This document shows positions 11,506 through 23,658 of a stretch of DNA of 64,000 nucleotides, piece after piece. Position 1 is the first letter of the stretch. Every line of letters starts with the position of its first letter. Origin of the DNA: Lucifuga dentata (Eukaryota; Chordata; Actinopteri; Ophidiiformes; Bythitidae); contig VXCM01000419.1 of NCBI GenBank assembly GCA_014773175.1, positions 108,733-172,732 of the forward strand. Reading direction: 5' to 3'. Made by a program: the position numbers and the translations under genes. The notes under the pieces were generated by a model. That model saw only the letters and a program-made list of their open reading frames with translations. It did no database searches and was not told where the DNA came from.

Positions 11506-13220
11506 ATGCCAAGCCTGTGGAAACGGATAACGTTCTCGGTGGCCGCGTTGCTCTGTATTGGTTCTGTGGTTCTCCTGGTCGTGGCCCTGTCCACGGAGCG
11601 CTGGGTCACCGGGCGGATCTTGTGCAAAACAGGGGTAGAGATCGTGAACGCGTCCGATCCGGAGCTTGACCAGTTCATTGGAGATATTTACTACGGCTTG
11701 TTTCAAGGAGGAAAGACCAAAAGGTGCGGGCTGGGGACGAGACGCTCAAAAATCTACAGTAAGATTCAGAATAAATCTTTCTGTTCAATCAAGTGTGGGA
11801 ATTCAGCATTTAAGTCTTTCAGTGTGACAAAAAAAAAAAAAAANAAAAAAAAAAAAAAAAGACGCAGAATGATAGACCATGTCCCAAAATCTATTTTTCT
11901 GGGCACGCTCGTTAATGACTCCTCACATTAAAACTTCATTGGTTTCCAACCTCCTCTGATGAAAGCTCATTTTATTTTATAGCTTATTATACATAAGCTA
12001 TAAAATAAAATGATATAAAATAAAATAAAATAATAATTATCATTTATCGTTTTTGTTTTCAAATCTGTGGCTTTTTTTATGTGCTTTTGATATAACACAT
12101 GAGAATAACAGCCCCAGAATCCAGATTGAAAGCACTTAAACTACTGATATATTCTCTTTGTCTCTACAGATTCACATGTGTGTTTTGGCTTTTTTTTTTT
12201 TTTTTTTTTAACACACAAACTCCTCCTTTCTCATCACACACCTAGATCTCTTATTCGACTCATTGATTCATATTTGCACTGAGATTCAGAGCAGTGTGTC
12301 TGTGTCTGTATGTCTCCAGTTTTCCCAAAGCTGGTGCAGACGTTGAACAGTGGCCTTCATATGATGGTGATTCTCTTCCTGCTAGTGGCTATGGGCTTTG
12401 CTCTGGTTAGTCTGTCTTTCTGTATTTACAACGCACGCAAGGTTCCCTACCAGAGCATCAAAGGACACAAGGGACTCTATCTGTGGAACTTCATTGCTGG
12501 TATGGTACTCTCTTTCCTATTTTCAGTTCCACCGTCCAAGTAGTACTAAAATTCTTTAAGTAAACATAACCAATGCAAATCATGCATTCAAAATTCTACT
12601 TAAGTAAAACAAAGTGGCTATTAGCAATAAAATGTACTTGAGTAGCCACAGTGCAAGTAATCATGATGAAGATTAGAATTTTATTTTGAGTGAAAATCTT
12701 GTATCTACAGATTTTAGAATTTTTGTAGTTTAAGATCAGATTAAAAAAAGAATTCCCCTCAGTTTTCTTGCTGAAACTTTTTTTTTTGTTTGTTTTACTT
12801 GGANAAAAAAAGAATTCCCCTCAGTTTTCTTGCTGAAACTTTTTTTTTTGTTTGTTTTACTTGGATGAGCTCCCTTTGCCTTCCTAGTAAAGCCGAGTTC
12901 TTCTCCATCTCTCCTAAAATGTTTCCTCTCTGATCTCTCTCCTCTGCACAGCTCTGTTCGGTGCCCTAGGTGTCCTGTGCTTCCAGGCAGCCATGAGATG
13001 TCATCGACTCACTGAGCGAGTGGCCAACTTTCGGGAGAACCTCTTCATCCTCTCTGTCCTTGAGGACAGCCTCAATTGGTCCTTCTGGCTGGGGGTGGGC
13101 AGCATTTTGACTCACTTTGCCATCTGTGGAGTTGTTGCCATGAGCCGGATCAAGCTGCCCAAACCAGAGCTCAAAAAACCTGAAGAACCCACCATCTCTG
13201 CTCTGGACCTGTTGTATTGA
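11506..13220 (+). CDS. clrn2: Clarin-2
   Basis: Coding exons are 11506-11758, 12320-12499 and 12952-13220, with both introns in phase 1, giving 233 aa (human clarin-2 is about 232). It is a four-pass tetraspan membrane protein of the clarin family, needed for hair-cell stereocilia and hearing in vertebrates. Hydrophobic segments lie near residues 10-28, 97-118, 139-157 and 187-207. The first extracellular loop carries [16 protein letters not shown], including an N-glycosylation sequon at N48, then [10 protein letters not shown] and KRCGLG. The segment [13 protein letters not shown] and the terminal DLLY match clarin-2 rather than clarin-1 or a claudin. ATG 11506 is the first in-frame ATG. A four-codon upstream frame ends one base before it. 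The intron 1 copy of exon-adjacent sequence contains an N in a poly-A run (11844), so the intron length is uncertain. Confidence 0.94.
12743..12864. repeat. Assembly duplication around N at 12804
   Basis: About 60 bases before the N are repeated directly after it, within clrn2 intron 2. Confidence 0.85.
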
Positions 13221-13512
13221 ACACCTAACCAAAGGGCATTTTATCACCTGCATCACTGAAACTGGGGAAATTCTTCATCCTAGCCGAGACTCATTGTGGA
13301 TAGATAACTCTGCAGCAAATTTATAATCACATCCAGTGTATGTAAAGATTATAATTTGTGACTCAAATAAGTGACACGACTGCATTACTCCTGACTTGTC
13401 TCAGACAGCCAAAAATGAGTTTCAGCAGCCCAAGATCAGACACAAAATGCAGGTCTTTGAGCCAGTCTGCATTGGTCTTCTGTTTTATGTTTTGTGTTTG
13501 TAGCTCCAGAGG

Positions 13513-13518
13513 AATAAA
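13513..13518 (+). terminator. clrn2 polyadenylation signal
   Basis: AATAAA about 290 bp after the clrn2 stop codon, the first canonical signal on this strand. Confidence 0.55.
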
Positions 13519-13934
13519 GTGACTGAACTAAGAGTGAGTCAGTTATGTGACGCTCCACCTTTGAACATCATGTGGTGTGTGTATATATACTGTGTATAGA
13601 TGCAATACAAGCAATTGATGCAATGTAGATACCTGATTTTTTTTTTTTTTTTCCNTTTTTTTTTTTTTTTTCCATTTATTAAATGTCATTAACAGACTTG
13701 TTTTTAAGTCACAGCTTGGTTGTCAAAGTAAAGTGTTAAGTCTGTCAGTAAAAATGTATATGTATATAAAGAGTGCAAGTAAAGATGCTTCACTTTCAGT
13801 CAAATTTTATTTTACATAATTGGTCACAAAAAGTTACTCACTTATGATTTCTTAGTATCTTAGTTGCTATGTAATCAAAAGTAATTTGTGCATGTTTAAG
13901 AAAGAGTCCTTACAAATAAATGGCCGGGCCATTC

Positions 13935-14065
13935 TTATACGGCTTTAATGAAATGCAAAAGATTGGTTACACTCTCATATGTACAGTTGGCTGCAGGACT
14001 TTGGTACTTGAAAGCTATTCCCTTCTTCCATTCGTTCTTCTCTTTGTTTTTCATTAAGGTGCATC
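13935..14065 (-). other. Exon-like small open frame divergent from lap3, unrecognised
   Basis: On the minus strand an acceptor (TTTAACAG) is followed by a frame that stays open to a TAA at 13937-13935. From its only ATG (14054) it encodes 39 residues including NEWKKGIAFKYQS and NCTYESVTNLLHF. Upstream, a strong minus-strand donor (CTGCAG then GTAAAT) ends at 14627, inside what would be the lap3 promoter region. A 561-bp intron would join the two in a consistent phase. A TAG occurs in frame upstream, and the ATG context is weak. I do not recognise the peptide. It may be a small gene, a non-coding divergent transcript or chance. Confidence 0.22.
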
Positions 14066-14825
14066 CTGTTAAAGAAAATTGGTGCTGGTTTTAAACAAAC
14101 CTATGACAAGCATCCATATGTAAAAAAAACAAAAAAAAAAACTAAAATGTACTTTTGCTTTTTTGTGAGCTTTGTTGGATATTTCCTACCTTTCTATATT
14201 TACTAATGTTTTAAAACAGAATGTATAGAATGTATAGTAATATTACCAGAGGGTCAGAGGTCAGGGTGTCTGACAGAGCAGAACTTGTGGAGTTTAAAGG
14301 GACATTATATGTCTTAATTAAATAAGAGTATCAGAGCCTGATAGAGTCAACGTTAATGCCTGGGAGCTTTCTGAATGATTTATAAATATATAAAAGATGG
14401 TCTATTCTGGTTTTGTATTTGGACTGGACATGGGCAGAATTGATCTGTCACACAAAGTCACAGAATACTGATGCTATTTGATCTAAAATAGCATTCTGTA
14501 TTTAACAAAACTCATTTATTTATGCTGTGTAGATTAAACTATGAAAGCTGTCTATCTATTTAGCCTTACTGATCTTGTTATATAAGCTGATGTCAATGTT
14601 ACCACATTACAAACTCCTCTATTTACCTGCAGGCTTCTTCTTGTTTATCCCACCACTGACGCTAGGCGGCGCCAATCTCTTGTTTTTAAACTATAATCGT
14701 TGTCGCTCGTTGTTGACGTGTAAAAAGCGTGACTGTTTGAGGTTGATTGACAGCGCTTCGCACATGTAAGCGACCTTTTCAAATGTGACAGTGTTGTGTT
14801 TCTGAGCTTAATTGATGAAAAGCAG

Positions 14826-17800
14826 ATGACGATGATTCCCCTGAGGAGAGCCGTGCTGACTGCTGTGCGGACAAACCGCTGTAGATATTTTTCTGCTTCA
14901 CATACTCTCTGCAATGAAAGGAAAGTAAGTGTGTGTGTGTGTGTGTGAGTGTGTGTGAGAGAGAGGGAGAGAGAGAGAGTGTGGGTGTGAGTGTGTGAGA
15001 GTGTCAATATGTGGATCGGTATCAGTGTTTAAATGTCTGTTTGCTAGAGATGGCAATTTCGGCATCCAGGATCGATATACGTTTCGAAGTCGTCCGAAAC
15101 TTCCAATTTTAAAGAGGGGTCGACGAAACTTTTCTCGAAACATCAGTCACGTGACAACGTGACTGATGTCAGCTTTCCAGCTGTTAAGGTTCTGCCAACA
15201 GGCTGTGTACAAACATTGTTTCGAAACATTTCGAAACATTGTATGTTTCAAATGTATGGAACCTGTTTTGAAGATTCGAAATTGCCTCCGTACTGTTTGA
15301 CATTGAGGTGCTGCTGTCTGTTGATAACTAGAAATGGTAATTTCGGTACCCAAGATCGATACATTTCGAAGCTTCCGATTTTGAAGCGGGTCTACGACAT
15401 GTCTCGAAACATCAGTCACGTGACCACCCTGCCAGCTTTCCAGCATTCTAGAGTTGCATTAAGGTTTCTGCCAGCAGGCTGTGCACAACCAATGTTTCGA
15501 AACATTTCGAAACGATGTGTTTTTCAAATATATCGAAACTATTTTGAAGATTCAACATTGCCATACCTGTTGATAACCTTTGCTGTGTAAATGTGTTACG
15601 CTTGCAGGGCCTAGTGTTGGGGGTGTATGAGAAGGAGGAAGAGGAGGGCAGCCTTCAGCTGACAGAGGCAGCTAAAACCTTCAACAGCTCTCTGTCTGGG
15701 AAACTGTCTGAACTGCTGCAAATGTCAGTCTGAATACCTGAACTAATACGCAACACAATGATACATAAGTTTGTTGCTATATGAATAGTACCAGAGGATT
15801 ATCCATATTGGTCCAACGTTATTTTTACTGCTGACACTTAACGGGTATTCCACTAAACTTTTAAGTCTGATTTGACTTAATCATGTCAATTCAATTGATT
15901 GTTGTGGTTAATAAACTGCTGTGTGGTTTTACTTTGTATTTTACAGCTCTGGATCAGCTCTAAAGAAAGGCAAAAGCAGAACATTTTATGGAATCCACAA
16001 GGTAACAAAGTGTGAAATAAGATTAAGAAAACTCTTGTCTTGTCAGCATGTGTAATCTTCCTGTTGTTTTCTCCAGGACTTCCCGTGTGTGGTTGTTGTC
16101 GGTTTGGGTAAGAACAAGTCAGGTGTGTGTAGGGCAGAGAACTGGGACACCAGGAAAGAGAACATCAGACAGGCAGTATCAGGTAAGACCATACATTGCT
16201 TGGCTGGCTGCCTAGAGGTTTTAATGCATTTTTACCTCACTGCTGTTTGTTTTTTGTTTTTTTCTGTGTGATTAGCTGGCTGCAGGCTACTTCAAGACCT
16301 GGAGGTCAAGCATGTGGAAGTGGATGACTGTGGTGATGCCCAGTCAGCAGCAGAAGGTGCTGTTCTGGGTTTGTTTCAGTATGACCAACTTAAAACCAAG
16401 AAGAAGACCAAAGTAACACCACAGCTTCATGGAAGGTAGATGAATGGACTATAGTTAAAGCTGTGCTCAATTAATTTCATACATCTACAGGGTAAATACA
16501 GAGTGTGTGTGTTCTTGTGCAGTGCTGACTTAACAGGTTGGGAGACAGGAGTGCGATATGCAGAAGGCCAAAACCTGGCGCGGCTACTCATGGAAGCTCC
16601 AGCCAATCACATTACTCCTACCATTTTTGCCAACACGATTGAGGAGAAATTAACACCACATGCTGAACGAGTCACAGTTCATAAAAGGTTTGTGCATCAC
16701 TATCGATGTTTGCATGAACTCCAAATCCCTATATTAATCCAGTTATCAGTAAGACTATTCTCAGAAACTGCCATGTGGAAAACGTTTCTGATTGGCTATG
16801 AGCTCAGCTAGCTTAAGTCTGTATCTAATCTATGTGCAGTTAAATTAAGATGTAGAGTAGTTCCGTTTTAGTAGCAATACTGAAGAGCATTTTATACATG
16901 TATACTCCCTAATTAAACCATGAATCTAGTCTGTCAAATGTTTCACTTGCATAATGGGACTAATACAATAATTCACATTCTTCTTACAATTGACAAATCT
17001 GTTAGTGTCTCTTCTATCATTTTTGTGGCCTACAAACAGATGAAGGGAAATGTTTTTTTTATTGACATCCACTTGTCTCATATTATTTAGCCTGAAACAA
17101 TAACACAGTCGATCCAAAATGTGTAAAAAGAGAGGGGGGTAAAGACAGGTGAGAACACGGAGGAAAAAGAAAACTTATGAGCCGTGTTATTTTGCAGGTC
17201 CCAGGCTTGGATAGAGGAGCAGCAGATGGGAGCTTTTCTCAGTGTGTCTAAAGGTTCAGAGGAGCCTCCTGTCTTTCTGGAGATACAATACAATGGTTCT
17301 CCTGACCGAACCCAGGCCCCACTGCTCTTAGTTGGCAAAGGCATCACCTTTGACAGGTAAACTGGAATACACTCATCAAACTCAGGTGGCTGGGAATATG
17401 TATCTAATGGACCACAGTGGAAACTGAACACATCTCACTTAATAATAATTTTATGATGCTCATACTACGCCTCCCTGTCTTTATCGGCAGTGGTGGTATT
17501 TCCCTGAAGCCATCTCTTTCTATGGATGCAATGCGAGCAGATATGGGTGGAGCCGCCACCGTGTGTGCCTCCATCGTCACAGCAGCAGCTCTTAAGCTGC
17601 CAGTCAACATCATTGGTGAGCCTGTTGACATGTAATACCCTCCACCATGTTCTGCCATCCATTATAAGTTGAGTTAGTGTGTGTGTGCTTGTTGCTTTAT
17701 AGGGATTTTCATTGTTCAAAGGTGTTAAATTTGCAATAGTATGAAACAGAAAAAAGCAGAAAATTTTGATATTGGAGAAATTGGAATATGCTATTGTTGG

Positions 17801-19651
17801 GATTTTTCTGGAGAGTGACTGAAAAAATTGATTAACAGATTGATTAAGCCATCAGTTAGTCTTTAGTCCGTTTAATGTATTAGTCCTACTGTTTCATTGA
17901 TTAAATCATCTACTGTCACAAAAACATCCATTTTCATTATTGTGCTTGGTAAGCTCACAATCAGGTGGGTCATATCATGAGAGCTTCTGTACAAAAAAAA
18001 AAAATCTAATCTCTTTAGCTTATTGAAGTGCTCTATTCACTTTAAAAAATCTGACAAAATGCTTTTACAAAGTTGACACTTTCTCTACATCTTGTGGCTG
18101 CTTTCCTTTAGCTTTGTAAGTAAGCTGGCAGAAAATAATTGCAGCAGTGTGTGTGACAACCACCTGTGTGTTTCCTGTATGTGTCATTATTCAATCAGGT
18201 CTGACTCCCCTGTGTGAGAACATGCCCAGTGGAAAAGCTACTAAACCTGGAGATGTTGTTACTGCCAAGAATGGAAAAACAATCCAGGTGGGTGGACTAA
18301 CAGGACTAACAGTTATTTGTCTGTGTCTTTATTGTGTGTTTGTGCGTGTGTTTATGTGCATCAACACTTTTGAATGGTTTTTGCTGTTCCAGGTTGATAA
18401 TACAGATGCTGAGGGCAGATTGATCCTAGCTGATGCGCTCTGTTATGCGCATACCTTCAATCCCAGAGCCATTGTCAATGTTGCTACACTAACAGGTGGG
18501 ATAACAACAGAACATAAAAGTTTTCTATGTCTCAAGTCTTCATACTTAAGTTTTTCTTTTATTCTTACGTTCTTCTCAGTCAGGTGACCATTTTGTAATT
18601 TCTTTGTGCTGGGACATTCATGAAATGCAAAAACTGATGTGTTATGATAATTCATGTCAATGACCACACTGAGCAAAGGCTGGTGGAATTTGTTCCTGGT
18701 GCAGTATGTAATGTCACAGTTAAAAAACAAAACAAAAAAACAATTAAATGCTCATATGTCAACTAATACATAATACATCATACCACTTATAAAACAGGAC
18801 AGCAAACCTAACTCAGTATACAGTTAAAGATGGATTTGTTGTGACATTAAAAGCCACACTGTCATACAACATATAAACAGCAGCATAACAGTATCAACAT
18901 AAAGTAAAAGAGGTGAAATTTGTCTATTAGAGAGGAGTAGATACGGGAATTAGATAAGGGCTGCATGACTTTTACTTTATTTTATGAGACTTGTACTTGA
19001 TTGTGTTTAAAGCTGATATGTTTCACCATTAAAACATACAGTATAAGTTTAAATATTAAAAGATGGCGTGTTCTCTCTCTCCAAGGGGCAATGGATGTAG
19101 CTCTAGGCTCAGCAGCAACTGGAGTATTCACAAACTCAGACTGGCTCTGGGAGCAGCTGCACAAGGTAGAATATACAGTATGCACAACACACACACGCAC
19201 ACATCTCTCATAGATGCTGTGTTGACAAGGGATTTACGTTGTGTGTGTGTTTGTATGTGTCTTTAGGCTAGTGTTGTGACAGGTGACAGAGTGTGGCGGA
19301 TGCCTCTTTTCCAGCACTACACTACACAGGTGACTGACAGCCAGCTGGCAGATCTCAACAACGTTGGCAAGTATAGCCGGTACGTATCTGACTGCTCTCA
19401 GTGAGCTTCTTCAGCTACAATTTGTCTTTACACTCACCTAACTAGCGTGGCTGTTCTTTTCTAGTTCTGGCGGTGCATGCACAGCAGCTGCATTCCTCAG
19501 AGAGTTTGTCACAGCTGCCCATTGGGCCCATCTGGATATTGCAGGAGTGATGGCTAATAAAAATGAAATTCCCCACCTGAGAAAAGGCATGTCTGGAAGG
19601 CCAACACGCACACTGGTGGAGTTTGCTGCTGGGCTGGCCCACCTTGGCTAA
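14826..19651 (+). CDS. lap3: Cytosol (leucine) aminopeptidase 3, M17 family
   Basis: Thirteen exons: 14826-14924, 15608-15723, 15947-16001, 16077-16182, 16276-16435, 16523-16687, 17198-17356, 17491-17615, 18199-18287, 18393-18495, 19086-19165, 19267-19379, 19465-19651. They give 518 aa (human 519). The enzyme is a hexameric two-metal peptidase that removes N-terminal leucine and other residues. All active-site residues known from bovine lens LAP are present: metal ligands K281, D286, D304, D363 and E365, and catalytic K293 and R367, in the motifs [21 protein letters not shown] and NTDAEGRL. The N-terminal domain includes [10 protein letters not shown] and GLGKNKSG. The first 33 residues are Arg-rich with few acidic residues, like the mitochondrial-type leader of the long mammalian isoform. 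Two in-frame ATGs (14826, 14832) are possible starts; the exon 1 frame is set by the junction to [10 protein letters not shown]. Confidence 0.97.
14929..15002. repeat. Compound (TG)n/(GA)n microsatellite in lap3 intron 1
   Basis: An alternating TG tract merges into GA and TG tracts, starting four bases after the exon 1 donor. Confidence 0.9.
15044..15577. repeat. Two-unit direct repeat in lap3 intron 1
   Basis: Two diverged head-to-tail units begin CTAGAGATGGCAATTTCGG (15044) and CTAGAAATGGTAATTTCGG (15328), a period of 284 bp. Each carries the palindromes GTCACGTGAC and several TTTCGAAAC motifs, and each ends CTGTTGATAAC. The second unit lacks roughly 30 bp near its end. The palindrome-rich make-up suggests a non-autonomous transposon inserted and then duplicated, but no terminal repeats are clear to me. 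Confidence 0.75.
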
Positions 19652-20127
19652 GAGATGGACATAAAGTCAGATGGCACACAGTCTATAACAGGAGTTCCCT
19701 TTCTTTGAACACGTCAAGAAAAGTGGAGCAAGATTCAGTGGTGATCTCGCCACACTAAGAGAGAATTCCTAATGGTCAAGGTTTAACGTCCATGTAAATG
19801 TAACTGACTCCATCTAGTCCTCTTTCAGATAAGATGGATGTACAGTACACTACTTAGTTGCCATTATCAAAGCTGTACGACTTATTAATTTGTGTAAAAT
19901 CGATTTATATTTTATTTCTGTACCAATGAACTAACCTGGGCCAATGACATGAAGATACAGCAAGTGCACCATTTTCTAGATGTTTCTAAACTTGTTTCCA
20001 GGCCACAATGCAAAATATAGTATGTTCAAAGTATCTTTATCATCATGCTGTTGTGATTTCATCTGAAAAAGCCAAGAAGCTGAGTGGAAAAATCCCACAC
20101 TGACATTCACACGACATATATTGAATT

Positions 20128-20133
20128 AATAAA
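20128..20133 (+). terminator. lap3 polyadenylation signal
   Basis: AATAAA 477 bp after the lap3 stop codon. Confidence 0.55.
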
Positions 20134-20368
20134 ATATGTACTAATGAACTTCTGTGTTTAGGCATTTCTTTACAGCTCACAGTCAGTGTTTTAAAATTTA
20201 CAGTCTGAGATCCAAATGCAAACAAAAGGATCACCCAAAAAAATAAAAACACAGGTTTGGAATCTGCTACCATTCTAAACTGATTGGCAGATCTTTAAAC
20301 ACACAGACTAACACTTGAGAAAACCCATATCCAAGTATATTACTATAAGGCAGGAAGATGATCTTTCA

Positions 20369-20501
20369 CCATTAAGATAAGCTCAATTGTGTAATTTAAC
20401 TCGAATTTACGTGGTCAAAAAAAAAAAGTAATTCNCCATTAAGATAAGCTCAATTGTGTAATTTAACTCGAATTTACGTGGTCAAAAAAAAAAAGTAATT
20501 C
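20369..20501. repeat. Assembly duplication around N at 20435
   Basis: About 66 bases before the N recur directly after it without change. It lies upstream of med28. Confidence 0.88.
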
Positions 20502-20588
20502 AAGCAAAGCGTGCTGAGAGTCAGAATAGCAACAGTGACATTTTGAGCGTAGGGGGCGCTGTTGAACGCTACACAAAAATCGGCCGTT

Positions 20589-20610
20589 TGCGCATGCGCG
20601 AACCGGAAAG
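20589..20610 (+). promoter_or_regulatory. med28 NRF1 and ETS sites
   Basis: TGCGCATGCGCG is a textbook NRF-1 palindrome, and ACCGGAAAG right after it is an ETS-type core. Both lie within 40 bp of the med28 ATG, a layout common in TATA-less housekeeping promoters. Use is inferred. Confidence 0.6.
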
Positions 20611-20626
20611 ACAAGCTGAATTGAAA

Positions 20627-23462
20627 ATGGCGTCGTCCGTGGGTGGAATGTTTCCCGGCCAGCAGCCTCCTGGTGGTCTTCCCGTTGGGGTTCCAAGTGG
20701 ACCGGGCCAGCCGGCTTTTCCTGGTACTGCTAACAGGGTTCCGGGAAACAACACTCTGGTGGACGAACTGGAGGCCTCGTTTGAGGTAGAGAGCCGTGAG
20801 CTTCCTCCAGTTAGCGCTGTGTGCTAACTGTGTGCTGTGTTGTTAGCTAACTAGCATAACCAGTGAATGTTAAGTTTAATTTAGCAGTTTGTCACACAGG
20901 AAGGCTACAAGTTTAGTGTAAATAACAGCGGCTTTAATGAGGAAATCACGTGCAGGAAAAGCATGGTACAGTTTTATTAATCCAAAAACACTTCTAGAGT
21001 CTGAAAGACCATCATTATCAACGAAAACGAACTAAAACCAAAAATTGCATTAATTAAAATGTTAATCTAATATTAAGTAAAACGAATCTAGATCATAACC
21101 CCCTTTTTAAAAACTAAAGTTAAATTGGAGTTTAAAGCAACCATTAACGAAAATTATTTTTTTTAAAAACAGACTGAAACAATAAACATTAGTTTTGTTT
21201 TCTTCTCCATCGGACTTAAATACGTCAATACGTATTATAACTTCTGTGGTATTTTCATTATTGTTAGTAGCAGTGGTGGTATACAGTGAGTTTTATTGTA
21301 CTTTTATTTATTGTATTAATTTGATCTGTAAGTAAAACTAAATTGCATGGGTTACTTATATAATATAATATTTAGCTCACGTCATTCATGCATGGAAGAG
21401 CCAAAATATTAGAAACATGGTACAACGTGATGTAGTCCAATAAAACAACAACACAGACTTCAGCCTCAAAAATGACCATAAAGCTGAATCAGCACCTCTC
21501 TGACACTTTGCCAACAACAGCTAAAAATAGTTAGTTTCATAATGTATTTATTACAGGACTGTTGTATTGAATTTTATTACAATTAACAAGTGTTTCTATT
21601 TTTCTGCCCACTGAATGTATGGTATGTCAGACGTTGGGTGGTGAAGGTTGGGTGGAGGAGTTCTAGAGGTTGTTGGGGTTTTAGGCTCATTGAGACCACC
21701 AACTCTACCAGGACTGTCAGTTCACACAGGTTACACTGTGGACTGTAGCTGACCTTTAATGCAGACTTTTGCTAGTTGGTAGGCTTAGAAAGTTCAGCTG
21801 TGCTCTTTACCTAGAGGAGTAAATAGGAAGACCATTCAATTACAAACTGTTAGGCCCATAAAGGGAAATTTACTAATGTTGCTCTCTGCATCCATCCCTC
21901 AGGCTTGCTTTGCATCCCTGGTAAGCCAAGATTATGTCAATGGAACTGACCAGGAGGAGATTCGAACTGGTGAGTCAGTGTTTTTCAGTGTAGATTTATA
22001 TAGATTTATGTAGATCTCATAATGTAGTTGATATTGAAGCATTTACCTGTGTGTTAATTGCAGGTGTGGACCAGTGCATACAGAAGTTTCTGGATGTGGC
22101 GAGGCAGACAGAGTGCTTCTTCTTACAGAAGAGGCTTCAGTTATCTGTGCAGAAACCAGAGCAGGTGGTGAAAGAGGTAAATGAGTGCTCAGCTTTACAT
22201 TCTCATCTTTCTGCATAGCAGGAAGTGACCTTTTTCAGCTATTCTTCACTTCTTTTCCCATCATATAATTCAGCTTGTGTGGTTGAAATTTCTGGTTCCC
22301 TTGTAAAATTACTTTTGACTTGGCCTGTGTCAGTACTAACTAATGTTACTAACATCCATTATCATTAAGGTGCAAACACAGTAATAGTAAGAAATTCAGT
22401 TTTTTCCCATTTTAATTTAAAAGTGAAATTTTGCTTCATTTATTAAACTCAAAACAGTTGGACAGTTGGATGTCATCCAATGTGTTAAAAACAAAAAGTG
22501 TATATAGATGTTTAGAGTAGCAACCATTGTCGGTGCAGGAAGGGGATGAGAAAGTGAAAGCAATTGTGGGTATAAGAGATCTGTAAACAGGCTACAGAAA
22601 ATACATTATTGTAGTTACAGGTAGGAGAATTTCCTGGTGTATGTCGAATAGCAGCTGTGATTCAAATACAGAGTGACAGTGTTAGGAAAGTCTATTTGCA
22701 CACATCTGTTCCTTAGTCATTGTTTCAACATTGATCCAGATTAGTTCGCTCTCCTCCTGTCTCTTTAAAAACACACCACCTCCACTGCTGCCAGCACAGA
22801 TGAGTGATGAGGTTTGGCAGTCGACATGGACAGAGGCGAGTNCCACCTCCACTGCTGCCAGCACAGATGAGTGATGAGGTTTGGCAGTCGACATGGACAG
22901 AGGCGAGTGTAAGGAGAAAACTATTTACAGAGCGGTCAGTCACTGCAGAAAACAGATGTGACTGTTGAAACATGGGTACAGAGAAGTTATAATGAATCTG
23001 AATCTAAGAAATGAGCTTTTCACGCCTTTCAGACTGTCCAAATAGACCGTCTGAAGCAGCAGGTAACAAGCTGAAGCGTCTCTCAGTCATCTTAGATTCT
23101 CAAACCCCTTGTTGGAAACCACTATCTGTCCTGGCTTCTCTGGCATTGCTTTTATTTATTTGACATGCGGTAATGACTCTGTGTTCACGTGTTGTTACTC
23201 ATTATTTGCTCATGTCTGCCTCGCTCTTTTCTCACACACATTTTCTCTCTCACTTCAGGACGTGTCAGAGTTGCGTAATGAGCTACAGAGGAAAGAGTTG
23301 CTGGTTCAGAAGCACTTGTCCAAACTGCACCACTGGCAGCAAGTGCTCGAGGATGTGAGCCTTCAGCATCGCAAACCCACAGACCTGCCCCCTCCAGGAC
23401 CACTAGCCTTTCTGGAACAGGCTTCTGCTAGTCTCCCCCCTGCTCCTTTAAAACCAAACTAA
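20627..23462 (+). CDS. med28: Mediator complex subunit 28
   Basis: Four exons: 20627-20785, 21903-21969, 22064-22176 and 23259-23462, giving 180 aa (human 178). MED28 is a head-module subunit of the Mediator co-activator that links transcription factors to RNA polymerase II; it has also been reported to bind merlin and Grb2. A low-complexity Gly/Pro/Gln N-terminus (residues 1-40) is followed by [21 protein letters not shown], then a predicted helical, coiled-coil body with [30 protein letters not shown] and [20 protein letters not shown], and a Pro-rich tail ending APLKPN. These blocks match the vertebrate protein almost residue for residue. The start ATG sits in an AAAATGGCG context that mirrors the usual MA start. 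The promoter is CpG-rich with NRF1 and ETS sites. Confidence 0.96.
22776..22908. repeat. Assembly duplication around N at 22842
   Basis: A 66-base segment ending GCGAGT is repeated exactly on the other side of the N, in med28 intron 3. Confidence 0.92.
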
Positions 23463-23652
23463 CACACAAATACAGTACACACCACACACATCACGTGGTG
23501 CCCGCTGCTGTGAGGAAGCTGGAGAACAGTCTAGTAGCTCTGCAGCTGGCTCTGAGCTCAGTGCCTCCTGAGGGGAATCTTTTCTTTATTTCAGCTCAGA
23601 TTCAGTACTTTGAAGTTTTGTAAATATTTGTTACATTTTTATACTGTAAAGG

Positions 23653-23658
23653 AATAAA
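23653..23658 (+). terminator. med28 polyadenylation signal
   Basis: AATAAA 190 bp after the med28 stop codon, followed by a T/G-rich stretch. Confidence 0.7.

Larger units (their letters stand above)
13221..14825. other. Spacer between clrn2 and lap3
   Basis: This holds the clrn2 3' UTR, a poly-T run broken by an N (13655), AT-rich DNA, and the lap3 5' flank from about 14640, where CpG and GGCGGCGCCAAT sequence appears. Apart from the minus-strand exon-like piece at 13935-14065, I see no gene. Confidence 0.55.
19652..20626. other. lap3 3' UTR and med28 5' flank
   Basis: The lap3 3' UTR fills about 480 bp up to its poly(A) signal. The rest is AT-rich DNA with an assembly duplication (N at 20435) and, from about 20545, the GC-rich med28 promoter. 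No other gene is seen. Confidence 0.6.

Noticed and set aside
11506..13220. First reading of this gene as a claudin or other tetraspan protein
   Set aside because: The extracellular loop lacks the claudin W-GLW-C-C signature, while the loop, exon phases and DLLY end match clarin-2.
14645..15143. Minus-strand frames with His-Thr and Leu-Ser repeats
   Set aside because: They arise from the TG/GA microsatellite and the complement of lap3 exon 1.
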